This document shows positions 12,137 through 22,500 of a DNA stretch of 64,000 bases, piece after piece. The notes beneath the pieces are model-generated. The model worked only from the letters and a program-made list of their open reading frames with translations. It searched no databases and was not told the origin of the DNA. The DNA is from Bactericera cockerelli (Eukaryota > Arthropoda > Insecta > Hemiptera > Triozidae), in NCBI GenBank assembly GCA_024516035.1, contig CM044956.1:23999383-24063382 (forward strand), given 5' to 3'. How positions within the stretch are numbered: position 1 is the stretch's first letter; the number at the start of each line of letters is the position of its first letter. The position numbers were made by a program, and so were the translations under genes.

Positions 12137-14935
12137 ATGCCAGTAAAGAATTTCAGCGAGTTGACCTGCAAAGAGCTTTCAGCCCAGCTAAGGAGCCGAG
12201 GGCTATCGACCTCTGGAAACAAGTCGGACCTGAGTTCCCGGCTAGCTGAGGCCTTAAGTCAAGAGTCCATAGACATATCAGAGGTAACATTTGATGTGCC
12301 GGATGGCACAGATGAAGGTAAGCCTGAAGACGAAAGTAGCGAAAATTCAGACAGTAGTAATTTAGCCATGATGTTTGCTAGTCTGACCCAGACCATTAAG
12401 ACTCTAAATATACAAACCGCTCAACAAATAAACACAGCTAACGAAAAGACTAATAGCCGTGTTCTTGATTTACAGACCAGCTTGGAGTCTAAGATGGATT
12501 TGTTTCAGTCGGAAGTGGACAAAATCAAGCAGGATGTCACTCAATTAGGCAATAGCGTGGTCGAGATGGAAAGGAGAATTGAAGATCGGGACAAAGAGTT
12601 CGAAAGAAAATTAGCCGAGGTGAGGAGCATCGTAACCCTACCTGCTTCGTCCGAACCTGTCGCTTTCCCTGTTTCATCTGTTCCGGCTGTTTCCTGTGCC
12701 CCCCCGGTGTCACCTGTCCATCCTATTGAGCGAGCTAACCCGATTAAGATGAAACCTCCCGTATTTGATGGCAAAATGGCGTGGTCTATTTTTAAGAGAC
12801 AGTTCGAGGCGGCGTGTGAAAGCAACTTATGGGGCGCGAGCGAAAAAGCGACTGCTCTCATGTTGGCGCTCCGTGGACCCGCGGCAGACCTCATCCAGAC
12901 GCTTCCAGCCGATAGCCAAGTTACCTATGACGAGTTGGTTCGTGCCATAGAGCTCCGGTTTGGTGATGAACACATGCACCAAGTCTACCGAATCCAGCTA
13001 CGGAACCGAATGCAGAAAAGCGGCGAGACTCTACAAGAACTTCAATCAGATGTTGAGAGGCTAGCTCATCTGTCCTATTCTAATGGAAATCCCGAGTTTC
13101 TCAGTGAGGTGGCTACTGAGGCTTTCGTCAACGCCATCGCAGATCGTGAGATACAGCAAGCTGTTCGCCTGGCTGGAAAGAAAACTACAGCGGAGGCCCT
13201 AGCTTATGCTCTTGCTTTTGAATCAGCGAAGCAAGCATCCCGTAACGCCTTGCGGATCCGTCAAGTGACAGTAGCAGACGAGATGGACCACTATTCTTCA
13301 TCTACAAAGCGGCGCGTGAACACCGAGATCCGTTGTTGGAATTGTAATACTCCAGGACACACTCAGCGGGATTGTAAAAGGAGGAAACAACCCTCGAATT
13401 CATTAGAGTGCTGGTCCTGTGGCGAGAAAGGTCATCTACAAAGTGATTGCACTAAGCGCCGCCGATATGAAAGAACTCGCTCACGGTCCCCCTACACGAG
13501 GGGAGAACAAGAAAAATTCAACTGGCGATCTAAGTCACCAGAGGCGCGGCGCTGTACATGTATGGAAGAGAAGCAGATTGTCACCGAAGTGCGACGTATT
13601 ATTGTGAATCCGCATCCTGGCTGGACCACTGAGGAGTTGCGGAAAGATCAACTTGAAGACAGCGATATCTCTCCAGTCATCACTTGGAAGGTGCGAGAGG
13701 TGAAGCCCCAATGGAAAGACATATCCGACAAGAGTGTAGTAACCAAGAGCTATCTGACACAGTGGGACTCTTTAGTCCTTGAATCTGGGATTCTCAAGAG
13801 GAAGTGGGAGTCAATCAATGGAAGATCCTGTCGACTGCAGATAATATTACCCCAGTCCCGTGTTAAGGAAGTACTCGAAGAGTTACATGGAGGAGCATCC
13901 GGAGGTCACCTTGGCGTAAATAAGACTCTCGATAAGCTACGAGAAAGATTTTACTGGCTACATATGAGACAAGATGTCGAAGACTGGATTCGCCGATGTT
14001 CCTGTTGCGCAGGATCTAAAGGTCCGCGTACCCGAAGCCGTGGTGAATTACAGAAGTATGTCGTCGGGGCCCCATTTGAACGTGTAGCCATAGATGTTGC
14101 TGGACCGTTTCCTGTAACTAACAATGGGAACCGCTACATTCTTGTAGTGATGGACTATTTCAGCAAATGGCCCGAAGCATTTGCTATACCCAACCAAGAA
14201 GCAACCACTGTAGCAGACTGCCTTGTCAACCATTGGATTAGCAGATTTGGAGTTCCCCTTGAACTTCATTCAGACCAAGGGAGAAATTTCGAATCCCAAA
14301 TTTTCCAGCAAGTCTGCTCCACACTTGGAATCAAGAAAACTAGGACAACCCCTCTTCACCCACAGTCAGACGGAATGGTCGAGCGGTTTAATCGCACGCT
14401 CCTTGAACACCTGCGAAAAGTGGTTGATGATCATCAACGAGAGTGGGACAAGCATATACCGCTGTTCCTGATGGCCTACCGTTCTGCGACGCACAATAGC
14501 ACTGGCCAATCACCTGCACTGGTCATCTTTGGCAAGGAGATTCGTTTGCCCAGTGAACTTAGATTCGGAACTTCACCCAGCGAGGACAGAATCGAGACCA
14601 ATGACTATGTGGCGGACCTTCGTCAAGACCTCAAGGAGATCCACGCCCGGACCCGTGACAGATTGAATTTATCAAGCAACAGAATGAAAACTCGATATGA
14701 CCAATTATGTAATTCTGTAGGTTTTCAGGTAGGAGATCTCGTATGGTTGTATAATCCCAAACGACGAAAGGGTCGTTGCCCCAAGTTACAGCAAAATTGG
14801 GAAGGCCCTTATCATGTAATAACTAGGATAAATGATGTAGTTTATAGGATTCAGAAAGGAACTAGAGGCAAGTTTAAAGTTATTCATCTAGATAGATTAG
14901 CTCCCTATTTAGAACCTGAGTTGTCCCAAGATTAG
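12137..14935 (+). CDS. Gag-integrase fusion protein of the LTR element (no PR/RT/RNase H)
   Basis: An uninterrupted 932-residue ORF. Residues 1-40 resemble a SAP-type fold (KELSAQLRSRGL); about 85-165 is coiled-coil-like. A retrotransposon Gag capsid region (about 200-375) contains PVFDGKMAWSIFKRQFE. Two CX2CX4HX4C zinc knuckles start at C400 and C425, followed by an arginine-rich stretch. From about residue 485 the sequence resembles the linker that normally follows RNase H in gypsy Pol. Then come the HHCC zinc-binding domain of integrase (GGHLGV...CSCC), the core with D653, D713 and E749 (D,D-35-E) and a C-terminal GPY/F module (WEGPYHV). Gag packages RNA; integrase inserts the cDNA. Protease and reverse transcriptase would have to come from a relative. 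The ATG at 12137 is the natural start after a 161-bp leader. Confidence 0.92.
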   Translation: MPVKNFSELTCKELSAQLRSRGLSTSGNKSDLSSRLAEALSQESIDISEVTFDVPDGTDEGKPEDESSENSDSSNLAMMFASLTQTIKTLNIQTAQQINTANEKTNSRVLDLQTSLESKMDLFQSEVDKIKQDVTQLGNSVVEMERRIEDRDKEFERKLAEVRSIVTLPASSEPVAFPVSSVPAVSCAPPVSPVHPIERANPIKMKPPVFDGKMAWSIFKRQFEAACESNLWGASEKATALMLALRGPAADLIQTLPADSQVTYDELVRAIELRFGDEHMHQVYRIQLRNRMQKSGETLQELQSDVERLAHLSYSNGNPEFLSEVATEAFVNAIADREIQQAVRLAGKKTTAEALAYALAFESAKQASRNALRIRQVTVADEMDHYSSSTKRRVNTEIRCWNCNTPGHTQRDCKRRKQPSNSLECWSCGEKGHLQSDCTKRRRYERTRSRSPYTRGEQEKFNWRSKSPEARRCTCMEEKQIVTEVRRIIVNPHPGWTTEELRKDQLEDSDISPVITWKVREVKPQWKDISDKSVVTKSYLTQWDSLVLESGILKRKWESINGRSCRLQIILPQSRVKEVLEELHGGASGGHLGVNKTLDKLRERFYWLHMRQDVEDWIRRCSCCAGSKGPRTRSRGELQKYVVGAPFERVAIDVAGPFPVTNNGNRYILVVMDYFSKWPEAFAIPNQEATTVADCLVNHWISRFGVPLELHSDQGRNFESQIFQQVCSTLGIKKTRTTPLHPQSDGMVERFNRTLLEHLRKVVDDHQREWDKHIPLFLMAYRSATHNSTGQSPALVIFGKEIRLPSELRFGTSPSEDRIETNDYVADLRQDLKEIHARTRDRLNLSSNRMKTRYDQLCNSVGFQVGDLVWLYNPKRRKGRCPKLQQNWEGPYHVITRINDVVYRIQKGTRGKFKVIHLDRLAPYLEPELSQD

Positions 14936-14964
14936 CAAGTTACTGTTCGGGACGAACAATTTTT

Positions 14965-14977
14965 AAGGAGGGGATAG
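14965..14977 (+). other. Polypurine tract of the LTR element
   Basis: AAGGAGGGGATAG directly abuts the right LTR, the position of the plus-strand DNA primer. One T interrupts the purines. Confidence 0.75.
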
Positions 14978-15543
14978 TGTTATGATTTGGTTTCAAGCAA
15001 GTTGAATACCCCTTTGGTTCAAGCAAGTTGAAAACCCCTGTGAAATGTGTGAGCAATCAGCTGTTGAGAGGGGAAATTAGTTCGGTGTTTTTAATCATAG
15101 AGTGAGCTACAGGTATCGAATCTCGATTTCTCTCGAATTTTCTGAGCGGAATGTGCTGGAGTGTTCTCGCTCTTTTATGTGAGATATATAATGGTAGCAC
15201 GGTGGTTGTGGGAGGGAGTTGAAATACTGAGACTGTGCGAGTGATTTGAATTCGAGATTGTGCGATATTGCGATATTAGTGATTTGTAGTACGATAGTAG
15301 TTTCCGCGGATAGTACAGTAGTTTTAGAGTGTATTCGTAAGTGATAAGAGACAGTTAAGCGTGCGTTAAGAGTCAGTTTAAGCATTAGACTTTGTGTTAC
15401 GTGATAGTAGAACTGTTATAAGACATATTGTACTTTTCGAGATTTATAATTTTTCATAATAAACTTACTTTTTATTTTAATTATTTAATAGTAAATTCAA
15501 GTGCGTTTTAAACTTTAATCCCCCGAACCCGTAGCGCGTAACA
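14978..15543 (+). repeat. Right LTR
   Basis: 566 bp. It matches the left LTR except for one extra T near the start, one C fewer in a C-run, and a 3-bp shortening where the left copy has TTTTTCCAGAG. Confidence 0.93.
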
Positions 15544-15547
15544 ATAT

Positions 15548-17599
15548 AATATTAAAACGGAACATAGTGTAAATTTCTTAACAACGCAACGATATTATTA
15601 TATACCATGGACTTATCGAAAATAACGTAAAAATTAGAATGGTATTATTTGTTATGTCTCGCACAATGCATAACAACTATATTTTAGGCGTTCATAAGAA
15701 CAAAATAATTAATAATGCTTTCTTTGTTCCTCACTGCAACCATCCTATTTAGTCTGGTAACAATCACCAAGTCACAAGACATTCACAAAATGTTGACTGT
15801 CTCCTTGCCTGTACCCCTTGAAAATTTCCTTGGAAATAATTATTGTGAGAAGAGTTTTAAAATATTGTTAATCCATTTTGTGTAAGTTTTAACTTTATTT
15901 AGATGATTCTTTTTTCTGTCGCTCGCTTCCTCGCGTAATGAATAAATGTAAATTGAGTTTGTTTATTTTAATTTTATACAATCAGAAGGAGACGCTCGTA
16001 GTGCATTTTTTTGACGAATTTTCCATTCCAATAGCTTTCAAATCAAACTTCTTCTAAGATTTTTCAAAATTGAAGACTCAAAAGTGTAGAGTTGTAGATT
16101 AACCAAGGAGGCCATGTTTAGTCAAAGTAGATAACCAAGCGAATAACTTTATGTACTCGTATATGAGATCTGGAAGAACCTACCTTATTTGTGAGACAAT
16201 CTTATTTATAAGCTTCAGAGAAAACACGAAATTCCACTTCTCTGTTTGTTATGTTTCTTAAATGTTTTGTGTAAGTTCCTGTACCACTAGGACTTGAAGA
16301 ACAGATAGTGACAGTAGTAACTTAAAAAATGAGAAAGATTAGTCAATTTGGAATAATTTTAATTTTAAAGAACTGAATATAAACCGACTACCCTTAATTC
16401 TGTCCAAAAAACATTTTGAGTACAGGTTATGAGAGAAACTATAGTTTCTAACAATAGCAACAGAAGATATCTCACACATTACGATTAGATTTGAGCCCAA
16501 CCAATCCCTTCACCCCAACACAACAGTAAAAGAGAATGATATGGAGATTGTATATATTTCATTACCTATTTATTATACAACACAGTGGAAATCTAATTTA
16601 ACTTTGGTTTGTATACAACAATACATGTGTGTGAGAGAGAGAGTGGTTTCTTATGTATTTCTCAAGCTATATTATGTATTTTAATTATTAACTTTCTCCT
16701 ATGTGTGTTCCTATGTATTTAAGTTCATTTGCCGTAAATTTATTTATTTATACAGCCAAGTTAATTATGTTGTCGAGTAAATCTCTTTGGAAGACTTGAA
16801 GAGAGGTTTTCCTTGAATTTCCCCACTGATTTCGCAGAGCTACAACATGTTTGTGAGAGGTGGTTATACTGATACATATGGTTACGAAGCAACAAGGGTT
16901 TCGTAATAATTCTTTCTAATTAAATATTTCAAGCATAGAAGTTAACTAGAGCATACATTTTTTCTAGACGCATTAATTCCTCGTAACTAGTGAGTAAGTA
17001 AGCTATGGAACCTAGCTACGTTACGAATTCTTGCTAGTGCTAATTCTGCTACGAATTCTTGCTAGTGCTAATTCTGCTACGAATTCTTGCTAGTATTTAC
17101 ACCCCTGGAGTCCATGCTGGCTGGGGCTGGGGCTCAGACAGGGATTACTTGGAAAGTAGTCAGAAAGTAGTCAGAAAGTAGTTAGCAAGTAGTGTGTTAC
17201 TACATCATGCTCTTGTCAGGCCACTTGTACTTAAGTGACAGTCTATGTAAGAAGCACTACGTTTAGGTAAGTTCTAATTCTAATACATTGAACCTCAGCT
17301 ACGAACATAAAAGTCAGACCCTTCGTTTGAAAGAAGACTTACATTTACCTAAACTTAGCATTGTATCAAAACATTTTATTTTTGTTTCCCAAAATCAATT
17401 TTTTAAAACATACTATGAATTTGGGAACATTTTTAGGTACTTCTCATGTCACACTATTTCTTGTGTCTGGATCCGAGCCAAACTCCCATGTTGCTTTAAC
17501 TTGACGTGTTACGTATGCACTCATTTCCATCTTATCAGTGGAAACTCGAGAACAGGCTGTCTCTTCTAAAAGCGATAAATTTCCCTCACAGCCACGAAC
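15548..17599. other. Non-coding spacer with short tandem repeats
   Basis: No gene seen. A 28-bp unit beginning ACGAATTCTTGCTAGTGC occurs 2.6 times (17023-17094). Just after it (about 17155-17195), GAAAGTAGTCA is repeated about four times with drift. Confidence 0.55.
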
Positions 17600-17670
17600 T
17601 CCCATGTGGTCTAGTGGCTAGAACTCCTGGCTTTCACCCAGGAGGCCCGGGTTCGAATTCCGGCACTGGA
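17600..17670 (+). tRNA. tRNA-Glu(UUC)-like sequence, possibly a pseudogene or SINE head
   Basis: About 71 bases read as a tRNA. They show a D-arm GGTCTAGTGGCTAG, an anticodon stem CCTGG/CCAGG around CTTTCAC (anticodon TTC), and a T-arm CCGGGTTCGAATTCCGG. The pattern is the familiar insect tRNA-Glu. Two mismatches in the acceptor stem (positions 4-69 and 5-68) and the lack of an obvious T-run terminator right after it argue for decay or a tRNA-derived repeat rather than a working gene. Confidence 0.55.
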
Positions 17671-18152
17671 AATCCTTTGAGAATATAATGTGCAGTATTG
17701 TAATTACCTACATCTTTATATTTTGCATCTTTATGAAGAAAAAAAAATCAAAACATTTCAAATTTCAGGGTTATATAGTATTTTCCCGAAGACATTTTCG
17801 TGCTTAAGATGATAACTTTCACCCTCGCACACAAGTTCAGGAAAATATGATTGAAAATTAATGAAGAGAAGAAAATATTTATTTAGATAAATGGATGGAG
17901 GCAAACAGAGGGATAGAGAGGAGGATAGATTGGAAAATTCATGCCATGTTGCCAACACTTCATTTCTCCCTCCCCAACGCAACGCCCACCCCCTCACATC
18001 AGACAACATAAACGAAAATTTGGGTAAGAAATAGAAAGTATCTTTGATCCTCCCCCTCCATGCTTGAACCACTTGCCCCTCCGCCACTCATACTTCACTT
18101 CCTCCAGACATAGCTGCTGCTACAGCACCCCTTCACTCCCCCACTACTTACA
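17671..18152. other. Non-coding spacer
   Basis: Nothing recognisable. C-rich on the plus strand at 17960-18150. Confidence 0.5.
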
Positions 18153-18154
18153 TA

Positions 18155-18675
18155 CAGTGCGTCCACCTTCAATGTGTGCCATAGGAAAATAACACGTAGA
18201 AACGGTTTTTGGGGCTTCATAAGTTATTTAAATTGTACAACTTTTTGGGTATAACATAATCACTCTAAAATTAGCAGTAATCGATTTCTCAGTCGTAAGT
18301 ACGTGAATTACAACTTTCATTTGTTGAAAAGCAAGCCATTTTAACAATAATATTGTACTTAGGTTACAAACCCATATTTCAGGAATTGTAAGTTGTAGAC
18401 TCTCAAAAGTAGCAGTATCGATTTTTTGAAATACAATAATTATTCTTATTTGTTAAAAAGTAAACATTTCATACTGGAGCTGGTTTCGAACTTGTATCTC
18501 GTGAACCGTGAATCGTAGACTTTTGAAACTAGCAGCAATCCATTTCTCAAGTCAAAAACCCCCTAGTTTACCCTTTTGTACGATTTAAATACCTACTGGC
18601 GACTTTTGAGGTCACAAAAACCGGTTTTACGTGTTATTTTTCTAGGGCATGGCACACATAAAGGTGGACACACTG
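18155..18675. mobile_element. TA-flanked MITE with imperfect inverted ends
   Basis: Left end CAGTGCGTCCACCTTCAATG and right end (reverse complement) CAGTGTGTCCACCTTTATG are inverted copies. The similarity runs about 90 bp inward, including TAACACGTA and AAACCGGTTTTT-type segments. TA flanks both ends. The interior has repeated sub-motifs (AGCAGTAATCGATTTCTCA-like, drifting) and no transposase. This fits a Tc1/mariner-type MITE. Confidence 0.75.
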
Positions 18676-19285
18676 TATACTCTCAATCTTGTCAAATATT
18701 TGCAGGAGTGAAGGGGAAGTGAGGAGGAAGGAGGAGAGGGAGGGGGGGATGTTTGCAAGCGAATGATAAGAAAGTCGATTTCAACTGAAAGGGGGGGGGG
18801 GGATTGCGAAATACAAAAAGAAAGTTAGGAATCCTTCCTTTGTAGGTGGAGAAGAGGGGAGCTGAAATCTAAATAATAATAATAATAATGAAATGGAGAG
18901 AAAGACGGAGAGGAGGGGGAGCAGGAGGGTAAGTAAGTCGGAGAGAAATGGAGAGGGAGAGAACTAGGAAAGATGCAGAATATGATAGTAATAAAATTAA
19001 ATAATAATAACAAACAACAACGCAAGATAGAGAGAGAGAGAGAGAGGGGGTGGGGTCGCGATTTTTCGGTCTCAGGGGTTGTGCAAGACATATATGTATA
19101 CTGTATAGGTATTGAGTTTTGGAAACCAGACGCGCGGAATAGCGTTATATGTATATTATGTTCATGGCGAAATGATGGTTTCCTCAAGGAGATCTTCAAG
19201 CGGGAGTGGGGGGGATAAGGGAAAATCGAACTTTGGGGTAGATAGAGAACCATGAGTATACCCTCCATCTCTCTCTCTCTCTTTC

Positions 19286-19339
<54 letters not shown>

Positions 19340-19523
19340 TCTTTCTATCTCTTTTTCTCTCTCTCTCTTTCTCTCTCCCCTTTCTTTTTTACCCTCTGTT
19401 TATCCTTCGTTAACTACTCATTTTATGTACTGTATGTCCTCACTCTTCATCTCTTTGGTTCCTTTTACTGTCTCGCTTAGATCAAGATGCAAATACTCCT
19501 ACAGCCAGAGGTGCTCCTGGGCA
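18676..19523. other. Low-complexity spacer leading to the minisatellite
   Basis: GA- and G-rich to about 19060, with an AAT run (18871-18889) and a G12-like run near 18790. A CT-rich microsatellite occupies 19269-19378. No gene seen. Confidence 0.6.
19269..19378. repeat. CT-rich microsatellite
   Basis: CTCTCT runs broken by TTT steps over about 110 bp. Confidence 0.95.
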
Positions 19524-22500
19524 GTGGAGATATGGAATCTAGTAGACATGTAGGGAGACGGTGGAGTGGAGATATGGAATCTAGTAGACATGTAGGGAGA
19601 CGGTGGAGTGGAGATATGGAATCTAGTAGACATGTAGGGAGACGGTGGAGTGGAGATATGGAATCTAGTAGACATGTAGGGAGACGGTGGAGTGGAGATA
19701 TGGAATCTAGTAGACATGTAGGGAGACGGTGGAGTGGAGATATGGAATCTAGTAGACATGTAGGGGATGGTGGAGTGGAGATATGGAATCTGTAACATTA
19801 GGGAGACGTGATGAATATGGAATCTAGTAGACATGTAGGGAACGGGAGTGGAGATATGGATCTATAGACATTAGGGGATGTGAGTGAGATATGGAATCTA
19901 TAACATGTAGGGAGGGTGGAGTGGAATATGAACAGTAGACATGTAGGGATGTGGAGTGGAGATATGAATCTAGTAACATTAGGGATGGTGAGTGGATATG
20001 AATCTAAAGTAGGGAAGTGGTGAGATATGGAATCTGTAGACATGTAGGGAAGGTGAGTGGAGATTGAATCTAGTAGACATGTAGGAGACGTGGATGGAAT
20101 ATGGAATCTATAACATGTAGGAGGATGGAATATGGAATCAGTAACATAGAACGTGAGTGGAATATGGAATCTAGTAACATGTAGGGAGACGGTGGGTGAA
20201 TTGGAATTATAGACATGTGACGGTAGTGAGATATGGAAATAGTAGACATGTGGAGTGGATGAATATGGAATCTAGTGACATTAGGAACGGTGGAGTGGAG
20301 ATATGGAATTAGTAACAGTAGGGAGGTGAGTGAATTGGAATCTGTAACATGTAGGGATGTGGAGTGGAATATGGAATCTATAACATGTAGGGAGGTGGAG
20401 GAGATATGAATCTATAACATGTAGGATGGTGGAGTGAGAATGAATCTATAACAGTAGGAGACGGGATGAGATATGAATCATAGACATAGGGAGTGAGTGA
20501 GATATGGAATCTAGTAGACATGTGGGAAGGAGGAAAACGTTGAGTGGAGAATAGGAATCTAGTAGACATGTAGGGAGGTGGAGTGAGATGGAATCTAGTA
20601 ACATGTAGGGAGTGAGTGGGAAAATCTGTGACTAATAGAAAGTAAGTGGATGGTGGAGGTATGGAATCAGTGACATGTAGGAACGGTGGAGTGGAGATAG
20701 AATCTAGTAGACATGTGGGGAGGTGAGTGAGATATGGAATCTAGTAGACTAGGAGATAGGATGGACGAGTGGAGTGAGTATATGGAATCTAGTAGACATG
20801 TGGAGGGGTAGACGGTGGGGAGTGAGATATGAATCTAGTAGACATGTGGGAGAGTGAGATGTTTGATTGGATTGGAGTGAATTGAATCGTAGATGTAGGG
20901 ATTATAGTTGAATTATAAGGAGAAGAATAATCTGTATTGGATGATGGAGATAATTGTAGACATATTAATATAATCAAACGCAGTAGGAGGAGGTGGTGGA
21001 TTGTCTAGTAGACATGTAATGTTGGATGAGTTGAACCAGTAGATTGTATATGTATGGGAATGATCTAGAGACTAGGGGAGTGGGGGGATAGGAAATGAAT
21101 TGGTGTAGTGAATATCATCTTTCTTTTTCTCTTCTTTCTTCTTCTCTTCTTTTATTTTTCTTCTCTTTCTTTCTTTTTTACTCGTTATCTATACCATTAT
21201 GATGAGTTATATCTTGCTTAGCGTGTATGATTAACAAGGCTGATGAGATATGGAATCTATAGACATGAGGGACGGTGGAGTGGAGGAATATGATTAGTAG
21301 AACATGTAGGGAGACGTGGAGTGAGATGGAATCTGTAGACATGTAGGGGAGTGAGTGAGATAGGAATCTAGTAGACATGTAGGAGGTGAGTGGAGAATAG
21401 GAATCTAGTAGACATGTAGGAGTGGTGAGTGGAGATAATGGAACTAGTAGACATTGGAGTGGAGTGAGATATGGAATCTAGTAGACAGAGGGAGGTGGAG
21501 TGGAGATATGATTAGTAGACATGTAGGAGTTGTCGTATAGGAGTGGAGATATGGAATCTAGTAACATGTAGGAGGTGGAGTGGAATATGGAATTAGACAT
21601 TAGGAGGTGGAGTGGAGATATGAATCTAGTAGACATGTAGGGGTGGAGTGAATATGGAATCTAGTAGACATGTAGGGGAGGTGGAGTGGAGATATGGAAT
21701 CTAGTGACATGTAGGGGAGTGAGTGGAGATTGAATCTATAGACAGTAGGGAGTGGAGTGGAGAGGAATCTATAGACATGTAGGAGGTGAGTGGAATAGAA
21801 TCTATAACATGTAGGAGGTGAGTGGAGATATGGAATCTAGTAGACATTAGGGAGTGGAGTGAGATATGGAATAGTAGACATGTAGGAGGGATGGAGATAT
21901 GGAATCTAGTAGACATTAGGGAACGGTGAGTGGAGATAGGAATCTAGTAACATGGAGTGGAAAGGAATTAGAGACATGAGGAGTGGAGTGAGATATATCA
22001 ACAAGAGGAAGAGAGACGGAGGGTGGAGATAGACTTAGGGAGTGAGGGAATATGAATCTGTAACATTGGGGTGATGGAGTGTGTAGGATGTGGAGTGTAG
22101 ATGATAGTGAATGTGGAGGGAGAGATATGAATGTACATGTAGGGAGGTGGTGGAGTAGAATTGATGAGGAGGGAGTGGATATGATCTGATGTAGGAAGGG
22201 GAATAGAAGTAGGTGGTGGAGATATGGATAGTACAGGGAGGTGGTGGAATGGAATCTAGATGTGGAGAGGTGGAGGGATATGAATTAGAGGTAGGGGGGG
22301 GTGGATATGGAATCTAGTAGACATGTAGGAGGGTGGAGGAAGAATGAAATAGGGAGGTGGAGTGGAGATATGGATAGTAACATGTAGGGAGGTGGTGGAG
22401 TGAATCTAGAGACATGTAGGGTGGGGGAATGGATGTAGAATGTAGATGTGGAGGGAGAATAGACGTAGGGGGAGGTGGAGTGGAGTATGAATTAGTAGAC

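Larger units (their letters stand above)
11407..15543 (+). mobile_element. Ty3/gypsy-type LTR retrotransposon encoding only Gag and integrase
   Basis: Two LTRs (11407-11975 and 14978-15543) enclose one 932-codon frame. A 4-bp target duplication ATAT flanks the element (11403-11406 and 15544-15547). A probable primer-binding site, TGGTGTCAGAAGTGACG, starts 2 bp after the left LTR (11977). A purine-rich tract AAGGAGGGGATAG precedes the right LTR. The LTRs differ only by three small indels and no substitutions that I could find, which implies recent insertion. The interior is about 3 kb instead of the 4-5 kb or more expected, because the protease, reverse transcriptase and RNase H region is absent. 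Confidence 0.92.

Noticed and set aside
19487..19834. Open frames with 14-residue repeats on both strands over the minisatellite
   Set aside because: They exist only because the 42-bp unit is a multiple of three. The 41-bp variant breaks the frame, and both strands are open equally.
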